From Pleurocapsa sp. PCC 7319 (GTDB lineage Bacteria; Cyanobacteriota; Cyanobacteriia; Cyanobacteriales; Xenococcaceae): a stretch of DNA of 64,000 nt. Under the pieces are notes generated by a model, which was not told where the DNA came from, made no database searches, and was given only the letters and a program-made list of their open reading frames with translations. This document shows, one piece after another, positions 1-8,747 of this stretch (position 1 is its first letter; every line of letters begins with the position of its first letter). Location of the stretch: NCBI RefSeq assembly GCF_000332195.1, contig NZ_KB235919.1:335038-399037 (forward strand), written 5' to 3'. The position numbers and the translations under genes were made by a program.

Positions 1-328
1 ATCTCAGTAAATCGGCATAACCAAGATATGTTTCATACTGTTGTTGCTTGTCTGGGGGGATTTTATCGAATTCAACTCCTTTACCCCAACGATGAACAGT
101 ATTTGGCTTTATCTTTAATACTTTAGCAATCAGGTTAATACATTTTTCTCGATAGCCATGTTCGGATTCTAGTAAGACGATCTCCTTTTCTGTGTAGCGT
201 GGTCTGCCATTTTCTCTAACATCTTCTAATCCAAACAATCGCCGGCAAAAAATTCTGGGATGCATACTCTGTTCTGAAGCGATACAGGTCTTGATAATTT
301 TGCGATCGATATTTGTGGTAGAAAACAT
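1..328 (-). CDS. Hypothetical helix-turn-helix-like protein, 3' end cut by window edge
   Basis: Reading the minus strand from ATG at 328-326 gives 109 codons without a stop up to the window edge. The product starts MFSTTNIDRKIIKTC. A central stretch, RENGRPRYTEKEIVLLESE, followed by KVLKIKPNTVHRWGKG, looks like a helix-turn-helix with a recognition helix around NTVHRWG. No catalytic domain is visible in the part present. I infer a DNA-binding protein or the N-terminus of a transposase-related protein and do not recognise the family. It is transcribed away from the RiPP island and does not belong to its operon. Confidence 0.55.
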   Translation of the reverse strand, partial: MFSTTNIDRKIIKTCIASEQSMHPRIFCRRLFGLEDVRENGRPRYTEKEIVLLESEHGYREKCINLIAKVLKIKPNTVHRWGKGVEFDKIPPDKQQQYETYLGYADLLR

Positions 329-717
329 AAACGAAATCTCACTGTAACCTCATCAAAAATAAAAAAAACATTGATTTGACTAATATTTCTTTATTGATGT
401 AGTCTATAAAATATTTTTTTTGACTACAATGAATTAAATATTGTGGAAAATAACAATTGTTTAGAAATAAGTTGCTATAAACATCTATACATAAACTACC
501 AATAAAAAGCTAAAATGAAAAAAGTTTACGATCAAATAAAAAAAGTGAGTTGTTTTATTCTCTAGGAATTTTTATAAATTAGATTATAAAGTTTAAATAA
601 ATAAAAGTTATGCTAAACAGTCGTATTTTTTAAATACGAATAATATTAATCAAGAGTTTAGTAATAAGAATTTATTTGGCTTTATAACTAATATCTAAAA
701 CTAGGAATTAAAAGCAA
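329..717. other. AT-rich intergenic region upstream of the first precursor gene
   Basis: This 389-bp gap is very AT-rich and has no ORF of note. It must contain the promoter of the divergently placed precursor at 718 and of the minus-strand gene ending at 328. I could not single out a convincing -10/-35 pair. A weak AGGA lies about 13 bases before the ATG at 718. Confidence 0.5.
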
Positions 718-1083
718 ATGTCAGAACAAAATACTCTCAATCGCAACGAACTTGAAGCGAGAATCATTGCTAAAGCTTGGCAGGATGAAGCTTTTAAGCA
801 AGAGCTATTAAATAACCCTAAAGCCGTATTCAGTCAAGAAATGGGTCAAAGTATTCCCGATGAAATTGAAATTCAAGTAGTAGAAGAAAATCCTACTACT
901 CTGTACATGGTACTACCTACAAAGCCCACTATTGCCGATGAAGAAGAAGTTTCTCAAGAACAATTAGAAGCTGTAGCTGGAGGTGGTTTTATGGATGATT
1001 TTGTTGACGGCTTCACACACACAATTCATAAAGGATTAAAAGGATGCGGAGAAGTGCTTATTAACGGTGAGATGCCAGATTGA
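718..1083 (+). CDS. NHLP-family lanthipeptide precursor 1
   Basis: This is a RiPP precursor with a nitrile-hydratase-like leader (NHLP). Residues 1-89 form the leader: a helical part (ELEARIIAKAWQDEAFKQEL, LNNPKAVF), then the family's PDEIEIQVVEE...LYMVLP segment, ending in the double-glycine site EAVAGG. The predicted core is residues 90-121. It contains Thr100, Thr102 and a single Cys110, so one thioether ring at most is possible per core. The leader is nearly identical to that of the next gene at 1251, so the pair arose by duplication. LanM at 1902 is the obvious modifying enzyme and the C39 transporter at 10768 the likely leader peptidase. The family call is firm; the product structure is inference. 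Confidence 0.9.
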   Translation: MSEQNTLNRNELEARIIAKAWQDEAFKQELLNNPKAVFSQEMGQSIPDEIEIQVVEENPTTLYMVLPTKPTIADEEEVSQEQLEAVAGGGFMDDFVDGFTHTIHKGLKGCGEVLINGEMPD

Positions 1084-1250
1084 TCGGGTATATTAGACAT
1101 TTCTAGCGTATTGCCACCCTATAAGGACGGTGAAGTTTAATTTTCTTTGTGTCTATCTACTTAATCATTGGCAATTTCTTGTCATATTTTCTAACCATAT
1201 AACTTAACGTAAAAAGTCATCACTAACACTTTACCAAGAGATTTCTAAGT

Positions 1251-1583
1251 ATGTCTGAACAAAATACTCTCAATCGCAACGAACTTGAAGCAAAAATTAT
1301 TGCCAAAGCATGGCAAGATGAATTGTTTAAGCAAGAACTACTAAACAATCCTAAAGCTGTATTCAGCCAAGAAACTGGATACAGCATTCCCGAGGAAGTT
1401 GAAATCCAAGTAGTAGAAGAAAGTCCCACTACTCTTTATATGGTACTGCCCGCTAAGCCAGCTATCGTCGATGAAAAAGAAATTTCTCAAGAGCAGTTAG
1501 AAACTGTAGCTGGGGGAACTATCTCGGAGGCGTTTACTTTAATTAAAACAGCTTGGTCGGGGGTAGAAGGTTGCTTTGAATAA
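1251..1583 (+). CDS. NHLP-family lanthipeptide precursor 2
   Basis: This 110-residue protein is a paralog of the precursor at 718. Leader residues 1-89 differ at only a few positions and end in ETVAGG. The core, residues 90-110, is unrelated in most positions but keeps the pattern F-T...G-x-x-G-C near its end. It holds Thr90, Ser92, Thr96, Thr100, Ser103 and one Cys108. One (methyl)lanthionine ring plus several dehydrated residues are possible. The sequence just before the ATG differs from the first copy, so the two may be separately expressed. A conserved leader with a divergent core is the usual pattern for substrates of one tolerant LanM. The ATG is preceded by AAGAGATTTCTAAGT, with only a weak ribosome-binding site. 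Confidence 0.9.
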   Translation: MSEQNTLNRNELEAKIIAKAWQDELFKQELLNNPKAVFSQETGYSIPEEVEIQVVEESPTTLYMVLPAKPAIVDEKEISQEQLETVAGGTISEAFTLIKTAWSGVEGCFE

Positions 1584-1901
1584 AGCCAATCGTTGCTGCT
1601 AGCTTCTGAATCAGAATAGCATTAGCTTTCTTTAGCATCTTCAACTAAGTGGGTAGGTGAAGAAAAAAAATGATATGTTTTTTGTTTTAGGCTGTGCTAT
1701 TTGTCGAGAACTCATCTATAGTTTGTGTATATCTATCCACTTTATTATTTTCAATCGAATATTTACTATAACTACAGCTCATGATAGTAGTTTTGATAAG
1801 TATTCGATTGATTGAAGTAACAATTCAGATAATTTAACTTAGAAATTGGTCTGGCAGCTTTTCAAGAAGCAGACTTAATTGACATAAATAAATTACTATA
1901 A
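1584..1901. other. Intergenic gap between precursor 2 and lanM
   Basis: This 318-bp gap has no supported ORF. It includes a run of seven A after GAAG and a dispersed near-inverted pair, TCAATCGAATATTTACT and AGTATTCGATTGATTGA (about 1753-1817), which could form a hairpin between the precursors and lanM and lower read-through. Function is not shown. Confidence 0.35.
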
Positions 1902-4900
1902 ATGAAAATTTCTCAAGCAGATTTGCTCGCAATTGTCGTACAAGCTAGTACAATTGATGAGCGATTGAGCGATCGCTTTATTCCCGACCCAGAACAAATA
2001 GATGATAAGTTAATTAACTCTCGCATTGAGAAATGGTGTCAAACTGTTGCCAAAGGCGATCTAGAAAAATTTGCCAAACGTCTAGCTTGGTCAGATCTTG
2101 AACTAGAAAAGATTCGTTATGTCTTGGGAAATATTTGTTTAGCTGCTGGACAAACTCTCCCTGACTGGACAAAAACTTTGCAGGAAATATTGCTCAGTGA
2201 GTTAAATATAAAAAATGACCTTACTGACCGTTGTTTTGACCCCAAAAAGCCAATTCCCTTTGAAGAAGTATTTTTGCTATTGATTCGGGTCGCACGTCAA
2301 AAATTATTTTCCCAGACAGACAATAGCTATCAACTAGTTTCAGAAGAAGCTTTTACTAGTCTGGAACGTTCTCTATTAAAACAATTGGTATCTATTTGTC
2401 TTCCATGTCTACAGTCGGAATTTTCAATTTTTCGAGCATTAAAGCAGTCTTCTTTGACCTCTTTGCTAGAGCAACTGCAAGATAGTGTTTCTGACGAGCT
2501 ATACCAAAACTTTGTCAATGGGCTAACCACAGGAAGATTGCTGGCTTTCTTCAAAAAGTATAGCGTTCTAGCTCGTTTAGTATCGGTCACTATAGATTTT
2601 TGGGTAGAAGCAACTTCAGAATTTATTCGACGGTTAAAATCAGATTTACCAATTATTGAACAAACTTTTTTAAAAGATACCGATCAAGTCGTTTCTATTA
2701 AGCCCTGTCTGTCTGACTCTCACAATCAAGGGCGTTATGTAATGGCTCTTACCTTTGCCTCTGGTCTAAATCTGATTTATAAACCAAAAAACTTATCTTT
2801 GGAAGTAGCTTATTTCAAGTTACTAAATTGGTTAAACGCCGAGAAATCTTTATTACCTTTGCGACTACTTAAAGTCATTAATCGCAGCACTCATGGCTGG
2901 ATTGAGTATGTCGAACATTCATCCTGTGAAGATGAAGCAGGGGCAGAGCGATATTATCAGCGTGCTGGAATGCTTTTATGTCTAGTTTATATTCTAGGAG
3001 GAACTGACTGTCATCAGGAAAATTTGATTGCCAGTGGAGAACATCCAGTATTAATAGACATAGAAACTTTACTACATCCTCGCGTAGTTAATTTTGCTTG
3101 TACAGAAGAACAAGCAGGAGCGCAATTTTTAGCCACGCAGCAACTTATTGAGAACTCTGTGCTTAAAGTCGGATTACTGCCGCAATGGGATTTTGATGCG
3201 GATAAACAAGTAGCCTATGATGTCAGCGGTTTGGGGGGAATTGGGAAACAGGAGATTTCTGTAAAGATACCAAAGTGGCGGCATATTAATACTGACAAGA
3301 TGGAACTAGTACACGAACCTGGAACTATGGCAGCCACAATACCAACTCAGACTAATGCACCTTCATTAAATGGCATTACAGTTTCTCCCGATAAATATGT
3401 TGAAAAAATCGTAGATGGATTTGAGCAGATGTATCAATTTCTCATGGAACGAAGCACAAAGCTTCTTCTTTCTGATAGTCCTTTAGCTGCTTTGGCACAT
3501 CAGCGAGTACGATTTGTATTTAGAAGTACTCAAGTCTATGTCAGTATCCTAGCCAAAACTCTACATCCCAACTTTTTACGGCATGGAATAGATCGCAGTA
3601 TCGAGCTAGATATGCTGAAGCAAGGACTATTAGTAGCCGAAACCAAGCCTCCTGCTTGGTCGCTATTGAGATCGGAACAACAAGCTCTAGAACAATTAGA
3701 TATTCCTTATTTCATCGCAGACTCAAGTAGTGATTCTTTGACTGTAAGTTCTGACCTTAGTATTACAGGGTATTTCCAAAAACCTAGTTATAGTGATGTA
3801 ATTACTAATTTACAGCAGCTAAATAAGCAAAGCTTAGTACAGCAAATTTCTCTCATTCGATCTTCTTTATGTCTGCGGTTTGTCGGTAAGCCAAACAAAA
3901 CAGAATCTAGTCAGGATAGCAAGCCCCATCTGAGTTTTGAACCAGTTGTTTCCTTAACGCGATCGCAAATGGTTCAAGAAGCTGTGGCGATCGCCCAAGA
4001 ACTACAACAACGAGCAATTTACGGTACTGACGGTAGTGTTACTTGGATTGGTATGCAGTACATTCCTGGAGCTGAGCAGCTACAACTTCAGCCTTTGACC
4101 GATAGTCTATATGACGGGGTTTGTGGAGTCGCTTTATTTCTAGCAGCATTATCAAAAATAACTGGAAATTCTGATTTTCGAGATTTAGCATTAGGAGCTG
4201 TACAACAAGTCAGAAAAAATTTACAGGACGAAAAGCATAGATCTTACTCAAAAATCATCAAACGAATAGGAATTGGTGGAGCAACTGGAGCGGGATCTAT
4301 CGTTTATGCATTAGTCCGAATCAGTCAATTTTTGAATGAGCCAGATCTATTAGATTCAGCCAGAATTATAGCTTCGGAAATCCACCGAGAAATGATTACC
4401 CAAGATCGTTACTTTGACCTAATGCGAGGAACAGGAGGAGCAATACTAGGTTTGTTAGCCTTATACCAAGCTACTCTCGATCCAGCTATTCTAGAGCAAG
4501 TTACTGCCTGTGGATATCATCTTTTGAATAATCGTGTTGCTAGTAATTCTGCATTTAGGTCTTGGTCAACTTTAGATAATGAATTATTAACGGGCTTTTC
4601 TCATGGTGCAGCAGGTATTGCTTACGCTTTACTACGATTGTACGAAACTACACAAGAGCTATCTTTTCTAAAAGGTGCAGAGGAGGCAATTGCCTATGAG
4701 CAGAGCGTCTTTTCTCCAATTAAAGGCAATTGGCCGGATTTACGTTCATTTACCATTAAAAACGAAAACTCTTATTCGATGAGTAGTTGGTGTCATGGTG
4801 CCACAGGTATTGGTTTAGCGCGTTTAGGGAGTTTGATGGTAATAGATACGGAGGAAATTAGGCAGGATATTGCTGTTGCCTTAAAGACGACACAACGAGT

Positions 4901-5186
4901 TGGAACAAAGCACCTAGACCATCTTTGCTGTGGGAATTTTGGCAGAATAGAGATGTTATTAGTAGCTGCTTCAGAGTTATTGCGTCCAGAATTACAAAAA
5001 ACTGCTCAAAAACAAGCAGCACAAGCTATAGCTAGAGCAAAGCAAACGGGGTCTTTTTGTTTCTTTGCTGGAAATCTCAGGAATGTATATAATCCTGGTT
5101 TTTTTCGAGGTGTTGCTGGAATTGGGTATGAGCTATTGCGTTTAGGTTATCCAGATTCATTGCCCTCGGTATTGTTGTGGAAGTAA
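1902..5186 (+). CDS. lanM: Class II lanthipeptide synthetase LanM, CCG type
   Basis: This bifunctional enzyme dehydrates Ser/Thr in the precursor core and then cyclises Cys onto them. At 1094 residues it has normal LanM length. The N-terminal dehydratase (DUF4135, lipid-kinase-like fold) shows LIYKPKNL around residue 290 and GGTDCHQEN at about 366-374, followed by VLIDIETLLHP. The C-terminal LanC-like cyclase starts near residue 720 and repeats GxxHG/GxxG motifs. Its zinc ligands are Cys964 (WCHGATGIG) and the pair Cys1009-Cys1010 (LCCGNFG). Three cysteines with a CCG motif mark the clade that contains the substrate-tolerant ProcM, as known for that family. The two NHLP precursors upstream are its likely substrates. 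No Shine-Dalgarno is evident before the ATG. Confidence 0.95.
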   Translation: MKISQADLLAIVVQASTIDERLSDRFIPDPEQIDDKLINSRIEKWCQTVAKGDLEKFAKRLAWSDLELEKIRYVLGNICLAAGQTLPDWTKTLQEILLSELNIKNDLTDRCFDPKKPIPFEEVFLLLIRVARQKLFSQTDNSYQLVSEEAFTSLERSLLKQLVSICLPCLQSEFSIFRALKQSSLTSLLEQLQDSVSDELYQNFVNGLTTGRLLAFFKKYSVLARLVSVTIDFWVEATSEFIRRLKSDLPIIEQTFLKDTDQVVSIKPCLSDSHNQGRYVMALTFASGLNLIYKPKNLSLEVAYFKLLNWLNAEKSLLPLRLLKVINRSTHGWIEYVEHSSCEDEAGAERYYQRAGMLLCLVYILGGTDCHQENLIASGEHPVLIDIETLLHPRVVNFACTEEQAGAQFLATQQLIENSVLKVGLLPQWDFDADKQVAYDVSGLGGIGKQEISVKIPKWRHINTDKMELVHEPGTMAATIPTQTNAPSLNGITVSPDKYVEKIVDGFEQMYQFLMERSTKLLLSDSPLAALAHQRVRFVFRSTQVYVSILAKTLHPNFLRHGIDRSIELDMLKQGLLVAETKPPAWSLLRSEQQALEQLDIPYFIADSSSDSLTVSSDLSITGYFQKPSYSDVITNLQQLNKQSLVQQISLIRSSLCLRFVGKPNKTESSQDSKPHLSFEPVVSLTRSQMVQEAVAIAQELQQRAIYGTDGSVTWIGMQYIPGAEQLQLQPLTDSLYDGVCGVALFLAALSKITGNSDFRDLALGAVQQVRKNLQDEKHRSYSKIIKRIGIGGATGAGSIVYALVRISQFLNEPDLLDSARIIASEIHREMITQDRYFDLMRGTGGAILGLLALYQATLDPAILEQVTACGYHLLNNRVASNSAFRSWSTLDNELLTGFSHGAAGIAYALLRLYETTQELSFLKGAEEAIAYEQSVFSPIKGNWPDLRSFTIKNENSYSMSSWCHGATGIGLARLGSLMVIDTEEIRQDIAVALKTTQRVGTKHLDHLCCGNFGRIEMLLVAASELLRPELQKTAQKQAAQAIARAKQTGSFCFFAGNLRNVYNPGFFRGVAGIGYELLRLGYPDSLPSVLLWK

Positions 5187-5215
5187 TAATCATTGAATCA
5201 TTTTAGAGACAAAAT

Positions 5216-5362
5216 ATGTCACAGAAAGAGAATATTGAAAACTGGAAGCGTGTTGAATATTTGTTAATAAAAAAAAATCAGCAGCTAAAGAAAATAAACA
5301 AGAAAGTAGCAAATCAAGAGCAGAAAAAACGACAAATTCTCGAACGTTGTTATCAAAATTAA
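5216..5362 (+). CDS. Small Lys/Gln-rich protein of unknown function
   Basis: A 48-residue ORF starts 29 bases after lanM. It begins MSQKENIENWKRVEYLL and is rich in Lys, Gln and Asn, with a likely single amphipathic helix or coiled coil (QQLKKINKKVANQEQKK). A single Cys lies near the C-terminus and there is no double-glycine motif, so it does not look like a precursor. Its position between lanM and the methyltransferase remnant, on the same strand, suggests co-transcription. It may be a real small gene or a chance ORF in A-rich DNA. Confidence 0.35.
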   Translation: MSQKENIENWKRVEYLLIKKNQQLKKINKKVANQEQKKRQILERCYQN

Positions 5363-5500
5363 TTAACAGGATAGCTCGTATTTATCAAAAAATAATTCCA
5401 GGAGTAAACAATGCAACCCGAATTTTGGCAAAAATCTTGGCAAGAAGGCGGAACCAAGACTAGCTTTCATCGCCGTGATATTCATCCCTATGTTTTAAAT

Positions 5501-7022
5501 GTAAGAATTCAGGTACTAAATTGAGGGATTAAAGAAGGGCGATCGATAACACCGATAGTTGCCAATAAAGCTTGAGTGAAAAAATCCATCACAGAGCGAC
5601 CCTGAAAACGGCAGGTTTGAATCACACTCAATAAATTAGCTGTATCTTGAAATCGTGTCATGCTGCGAGAACCACCACTTATTTTTCGTTTAGTGACTGC
5701 CAATCTTAAAGCACGTTCGGCGAGATTGTTATCAGGCGAAATTTCTGGATGGTCTAAGAAATACCACCATTGGTCTGCTTTTAATTTCAAATTCCGTAAT
5801 AATTTACCAGCTTCATAACCTGCCTTCTCACTCCACTTACTCAAAGCTAAATTGATTTGAGTTTTTAATTGCGTAGTAGAATCGAGATATTGCTGCCGAT
5901 GATTATTTTCACGCCATAATCGATGTTGTCGAAAAGCAGAATCCACAATTTCGGTCAAAGCTAGTCCCATTGATCCATTGTCAATTCCTGGTGTTTTCAT
6001 GAGTCTTTGACAGTGACGACGTAAGTGAGCCTGACATTTTTGTTGTGCTGCGACCGGATAGCCATTGTACACGCTGAAATCATCGGAGATAATGATTCCC
6101 GAATACTGCGCGCCTAGTTGGTCTTCTATTTCTTTTCTCGAACGAGTATCCCCCGCTCGAAATAAGCAAAAATTCGGATTAGCAAACACCCACAACCATT
6201 CTTTTAATCCTCTTACTGACCAAGGTGTTTCATCAATATTTAAGGTTGGATGATTCTGATTAATCCATTCTTCTAGTTCACTAATGCTGGGCTTAATAGC
6301 TGCTGAAATTCTTTGGTTACTGGCAACTAAAGTTCCTAATCCAACTTCAATTTGACCTAACTCCCGCAATAGTTCCTGCTGCTTTTGATAGGGTAGATGC
6401 CCATAGTTTCCTAGCCATCCTAGTAATCCCTGTAACTTAATTCCCAAGTCTTGTCCTGGTACAATCTGATGAGACCATTGTGGCGATGTTATTTCTCCAC
6501 AACACTGACATAGAGAGTGATGACGTTGATACTCAACTATTTCTATTGGTCTTTCTACTAATACTGCTGCTGAGTTGGTTTCAATCTTGATTGATTCTGC
6601 TGAGGCTAACAGTTCTCCACAACTCAAGCACTTTTCTGCTTTGAGTACTTCGCAGCGATCTACTCGCCCAAATCCTTTTCTTGTTTTCCCTTGATGTCCT
6701 AATTGCCCCCCGGGACTTTTTTTCGGTTTTTGAGACGATGACTTTTCTTTTCTTTCTGGTTTTTTGAGTAAATCTGATGATGGAGGCTTTGACGATATTT
6801 TACTGTCTAGGCTTCTGCTTATTTTTAGCTTCTCTATTTCTATTTTTAGCTGCTCGATGATTTCTTGTTGACTCAGTATGAGCTTCACCAGTTCCTTTTT
6901 TGACAACTGGTTGAGTTTTTCTAGTTCGTTTAACTCAGGTTCCTGGTTCATCTTACCGTTACATTACCCAGTTTTCTTAACGAGTGCAACCTTATCTCTC
7001 TTTTTAATACCTGAATCCTTAC
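5501..7022 (-). mobile_element. IS66-family insertion sequence, 1522 bp, with 8-bp target duplication
   Basis: The ends are imperfect inverted repeats: GTAAGAATTCAGGTACTAAA at 5501-5520 matches GTAAGGATTCAGGTATTAAA read from 7022 backwards. The 8-bp TTTTAAAT occurs directly on both sides (5493-5500 and 7023-7030). An 8-bp duplication is the known signature of IS66 transposition. Only one ORF (tnpC-like) is present, without the tnpA/tnpB accessory genes of classical IS66. The clean duplication and intact transposase suggest recent insertion. Confidence 0.9.
5509..6951 (-). CDS. IS66-family transposase (TnpC-like)
   Basis: This 480-residue transposase starts at [13 protein letters not shown], with an N-terminal leucine-rich coiled coil. 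The IS66 hallmark follows: [15 protein letters not shown] and a basic [14 protein letters not shown] segment. Next is a Cys-rich zinc-binding region (CLSCGELL and CQCCGE). The DDE catalytic core includes [22 protein letters not shown] and [12 protein letters not shown], giving the Asp, Asp and Glu positions. No frameshift or stop interrupts it. The stop codon (5509-5511) lies inside the left inverted repeat. Confidence 0.93.
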   Translation of the reverse strand: MNQEPELNELEKLNQLSKKELVKLILSQQEIIEQLKIEIEKLKISRSLDSKISSKPPSSDLLKKPERKEKSSSQKPKKSPGGQLGHQGKTRKGFGRVDRCEVLKAEKCLSCGELLASAESIKIETNSAAVLVERPIEIVEYQRHHSLCQCCGEITSPQWSHQIVPGQDLGIKLQGLLGWLGNYGHLPYQKQQELLRELGQIEVGLGTLVASNQRISAAIKPSISELEEWINQNHPTLNIDETPWSVRGLKEWLWVFANPNFCLFRAGDTRSRKEIEDQLGAQYSGIIISDDFSVYNGYPVAAQQKCQAHLRRHCQRLMKTPGIDNGSMGLALTEIVDSAFRQHRLWRENNHRQQYLDSTTQLKTQINLALSKWSEKAGYEAGKLLRNLKLKADQWWYFLDHPEISPDNNLAERALRLAVTKRKISGGSRSMTRFQDTANLLSVIQTCRFQGRSVMDFFTQALLATIGVIDRPSLIPQFST

Positions 7023-7702
7023 TTTTAAATTACGCACCAGCTTATTTTTTGAGGAGTCAGCGAGTTTTAGTTCCTCTATGTGGTAAAGACAATGCTTTAA
7101 GATGGTTTCGCGATCACGCTGCTCATGTAATTGGCGTAGAATTGGCACAAGAAGCGATCAAACAATTTTTTCAAGAGCAAAACTTACCATATCAAAAAAC
7201 AACTGATGATTGCTATGAAGCGGAAAGAATTACTATTTTTAATCGCAATCTTTTTGATTTGACACCCAGAGAAGTTGGTCACATCGACTTTGTTTATGAC
7301 CGGGCTGCTTTAGTAGCATTACCAATAAATTTACGTCAGCAATATCGTCAAAAAATTGATGAATTAATGTCAGTCGGTTCTAAGTGTTTATTAATTACTC
7401 TGGAATTTCAGCCTTATTTAGGTAATACACCACCGTTTAGTATTACTCCTGAAGAAGTTCAAAGTTATTATGGCGATCGCTACATTATCGACCACATCGA
7501 GCAACCAAAACTGCCAGAACATCGTATGGTAGAAAAGTTTAATCTAGATTTTCTTATAGAACACGGTTTTTTCTTAACTAAAATTGCTGCTAGAAAAAGG
7601 GGAAGCTTTTTGGATACGTTTAAATTTGCTCTAACACCTTGATTAAACTGATTTATTAACAATTTTTAGACTGAGTAGAGCAATCGCAAAGTCTATCTAC
7701 TA

Positions 7703-7823
7703 GGGAGCATCCCACTTTTGCACACCCCTAATTTCTGTTTTTTGTCAAGTGTATAAAAACCTTGGAAAAAAGGTCATTTTAGCAATGAGTATAATTACTT
7801 AATCGAAAAAGTGGGATGCTCCC
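7703..7823. mobile_element. MITE-like element, 121 bp, with 17-bp perfect terminal inverted repeats
   Basis: GGGAGCATCCCACTTTT at 7703-7719 is repeated as its exact reverse complement at 7807-7823. The interior has no coding potential. TCTACTA occurs just left (7696-7702) and, two bases offset, just right (7826-7832), which may be a target duplication. Size, ends and lack of an ORF fit a non-autonomous miniature transposable element. The parent IS family cannot be named from this window. It sits in the 500-bp gap between the broken methyltransferase and the next peptide gene; the rest of that gap is AT-rich with nothing recognisable. Confidence 0.65.
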
Positions 7824-8149
7824 TCTCTACTAATTGCTATTATAGATTTTTATTTTTCAGCATAATGTATTTTCTTGATTATAAATATAAATTGTGATGA
7901 GCTATTATTATATCTTTTTTTTTATTTATAAAATTAATTTAAAAATCCTTTCGTACAACTAAAGATATTAAATTTTAATTCTTAAATAATGCATTACATA
8001 GTAATTAAAAAATTATTATATTAGTTGTATAAGGTTGAATAGTAGATTTTACAAAGTCAATTAAAAACTGAAAAAATCTCGTTTACAAATCACATTTGTA
8101 AATATCAATTCAATCTTTACTATAGTTATTTAAAAAAGGAAACCAAAGT

Positions 8150-8341
8150 ATGTCTGAGAATCAAGCTCGTCAAGAACAAGAATTTGAAGCTAATCAAAAT
8201 CAAACTCCTCAGGAGCCAGAAACTTCTGAAGCCTTATCTGAAGAAGATCTAGAAAATGTAACTGGTGGAGCTTTTACGGGAACAGTATGGCACAAAGATA
8301 AACATGGTAATGTAACATCAAAGAAAGGTACATGGCACTAG
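8150..8341 (+). CDS. Double-glycine leader peptide, putative RiPP/bacteriocin precursor without Cys
   Basis: This 63-residue peptide has a strong ribosome-binding site (AAAAAAGGAAA about 10 bases before ATG). Its acidic, Gln/Glu-rich leader ends in SEEDLENVTGG at residue 41, the consensus for C39-peptidase cleavage. It is not of the NHLP type because it lacks the PDE(I/V)xxxVxE...LYxVLP segment. The predicted core is AFTGTVWHKDKHGNVTSKKG plus TWH: 23 residues, no Cys, five Thr and one Ser, two Trp and three His. Without Cys, LanM could only dehydrate it, so another modification or none may apply. It lies about 400 bp upstream of the exporter genes. Confidence 0.75.
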   Translation: MSENQARQEQEFEANQNQTPQEPETSEALSEEDLENVTGGAFTGTVWHKDKHGNVTSKKGTWH

Positions 8342-8747
8342 CTAGCAGGAGATTATACAAATATCTCAGTAGAAAGAAATTATTGATCTGATACTAGTAG
8401 TTAGATTATCTGAAAGCAATATTTTGCTAAATTACTACTAGTTTTTGTCTCCCTCGCTCTCTAAATATTTTAAATTTAGGGAGCTTTGATGTATCAAACA
8501 TAATTTTGGAACAAAATTTTAGTGACATGACTGAAAAAACTGCATTAATTACCAAAATTTAGTCATTGTTTAGATCTATTTTGTTTTATATAGTTATTGC
8601 AAGTTAGTAATTGATTTGGGCTTATCAAATTTCATTAAAACTATATAAAATATTGTTTAAGTATTCATAAAAACATTGGTTACTGTTTTATCTCCCATCA
8701 ACTAACTAATTAAGCAATAACTATATACGATTAGGTTTAATTTCAAA
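8342..8747. promoter_or_regulatory. Intergenic region with hairpin upstream of the exporter genes
   Basis: This 406-bp AT-rich gap has no supported ORF. At 8456-8484, GCTCTCTAAAT and ATTTAGGGAGC form an imperfect 11-bp stem separated by seven bases. It is not followed by a long T run, so it may be an attenuator or processing site rather than a classic terminator. It separates the small precursor from the adaptor-transporter operon, which fits high precursor and lower transporter expression. Confidence 0.4.

Larger units (their letters stand above)
5411..7642 (+). pseudogene. TPMT-type SAM methyltransferase, interrupted by an IS66 element
   Basis: The gene starts at 5411 ([20 protein letters not shown]) and runs to 5500, where an IS66 element begins. 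It resumes at 7031 with YAPAYFLRSQRVLVPLCGK and ends at 7642. Removing 5501-7030 (element plus one copy of the 8-bp duplication) restores an open frame of about 233 codons that reads HPYVLN-YAPAYF across the joint. VLVPLCGKDNALRW...VIGVELAQEAIKQFF is the SAM-binding region of the thiopurine S-methyltransferase/halide-thiol methyltransferase family. The insertion separates the first 30 codons, so the gene is presumably dead. An ORF call starting at 6878 includes element sequence and is not a native start. A role in the RiPP pathway is possible but not supported beyond location. Confidence 0.85.

Noticed and set aside
6878-7030. Native start of the methyltransferase at 6878
   Set aside because: These codons lie inside the IS66 element; the true first codons are at 5411-5500.
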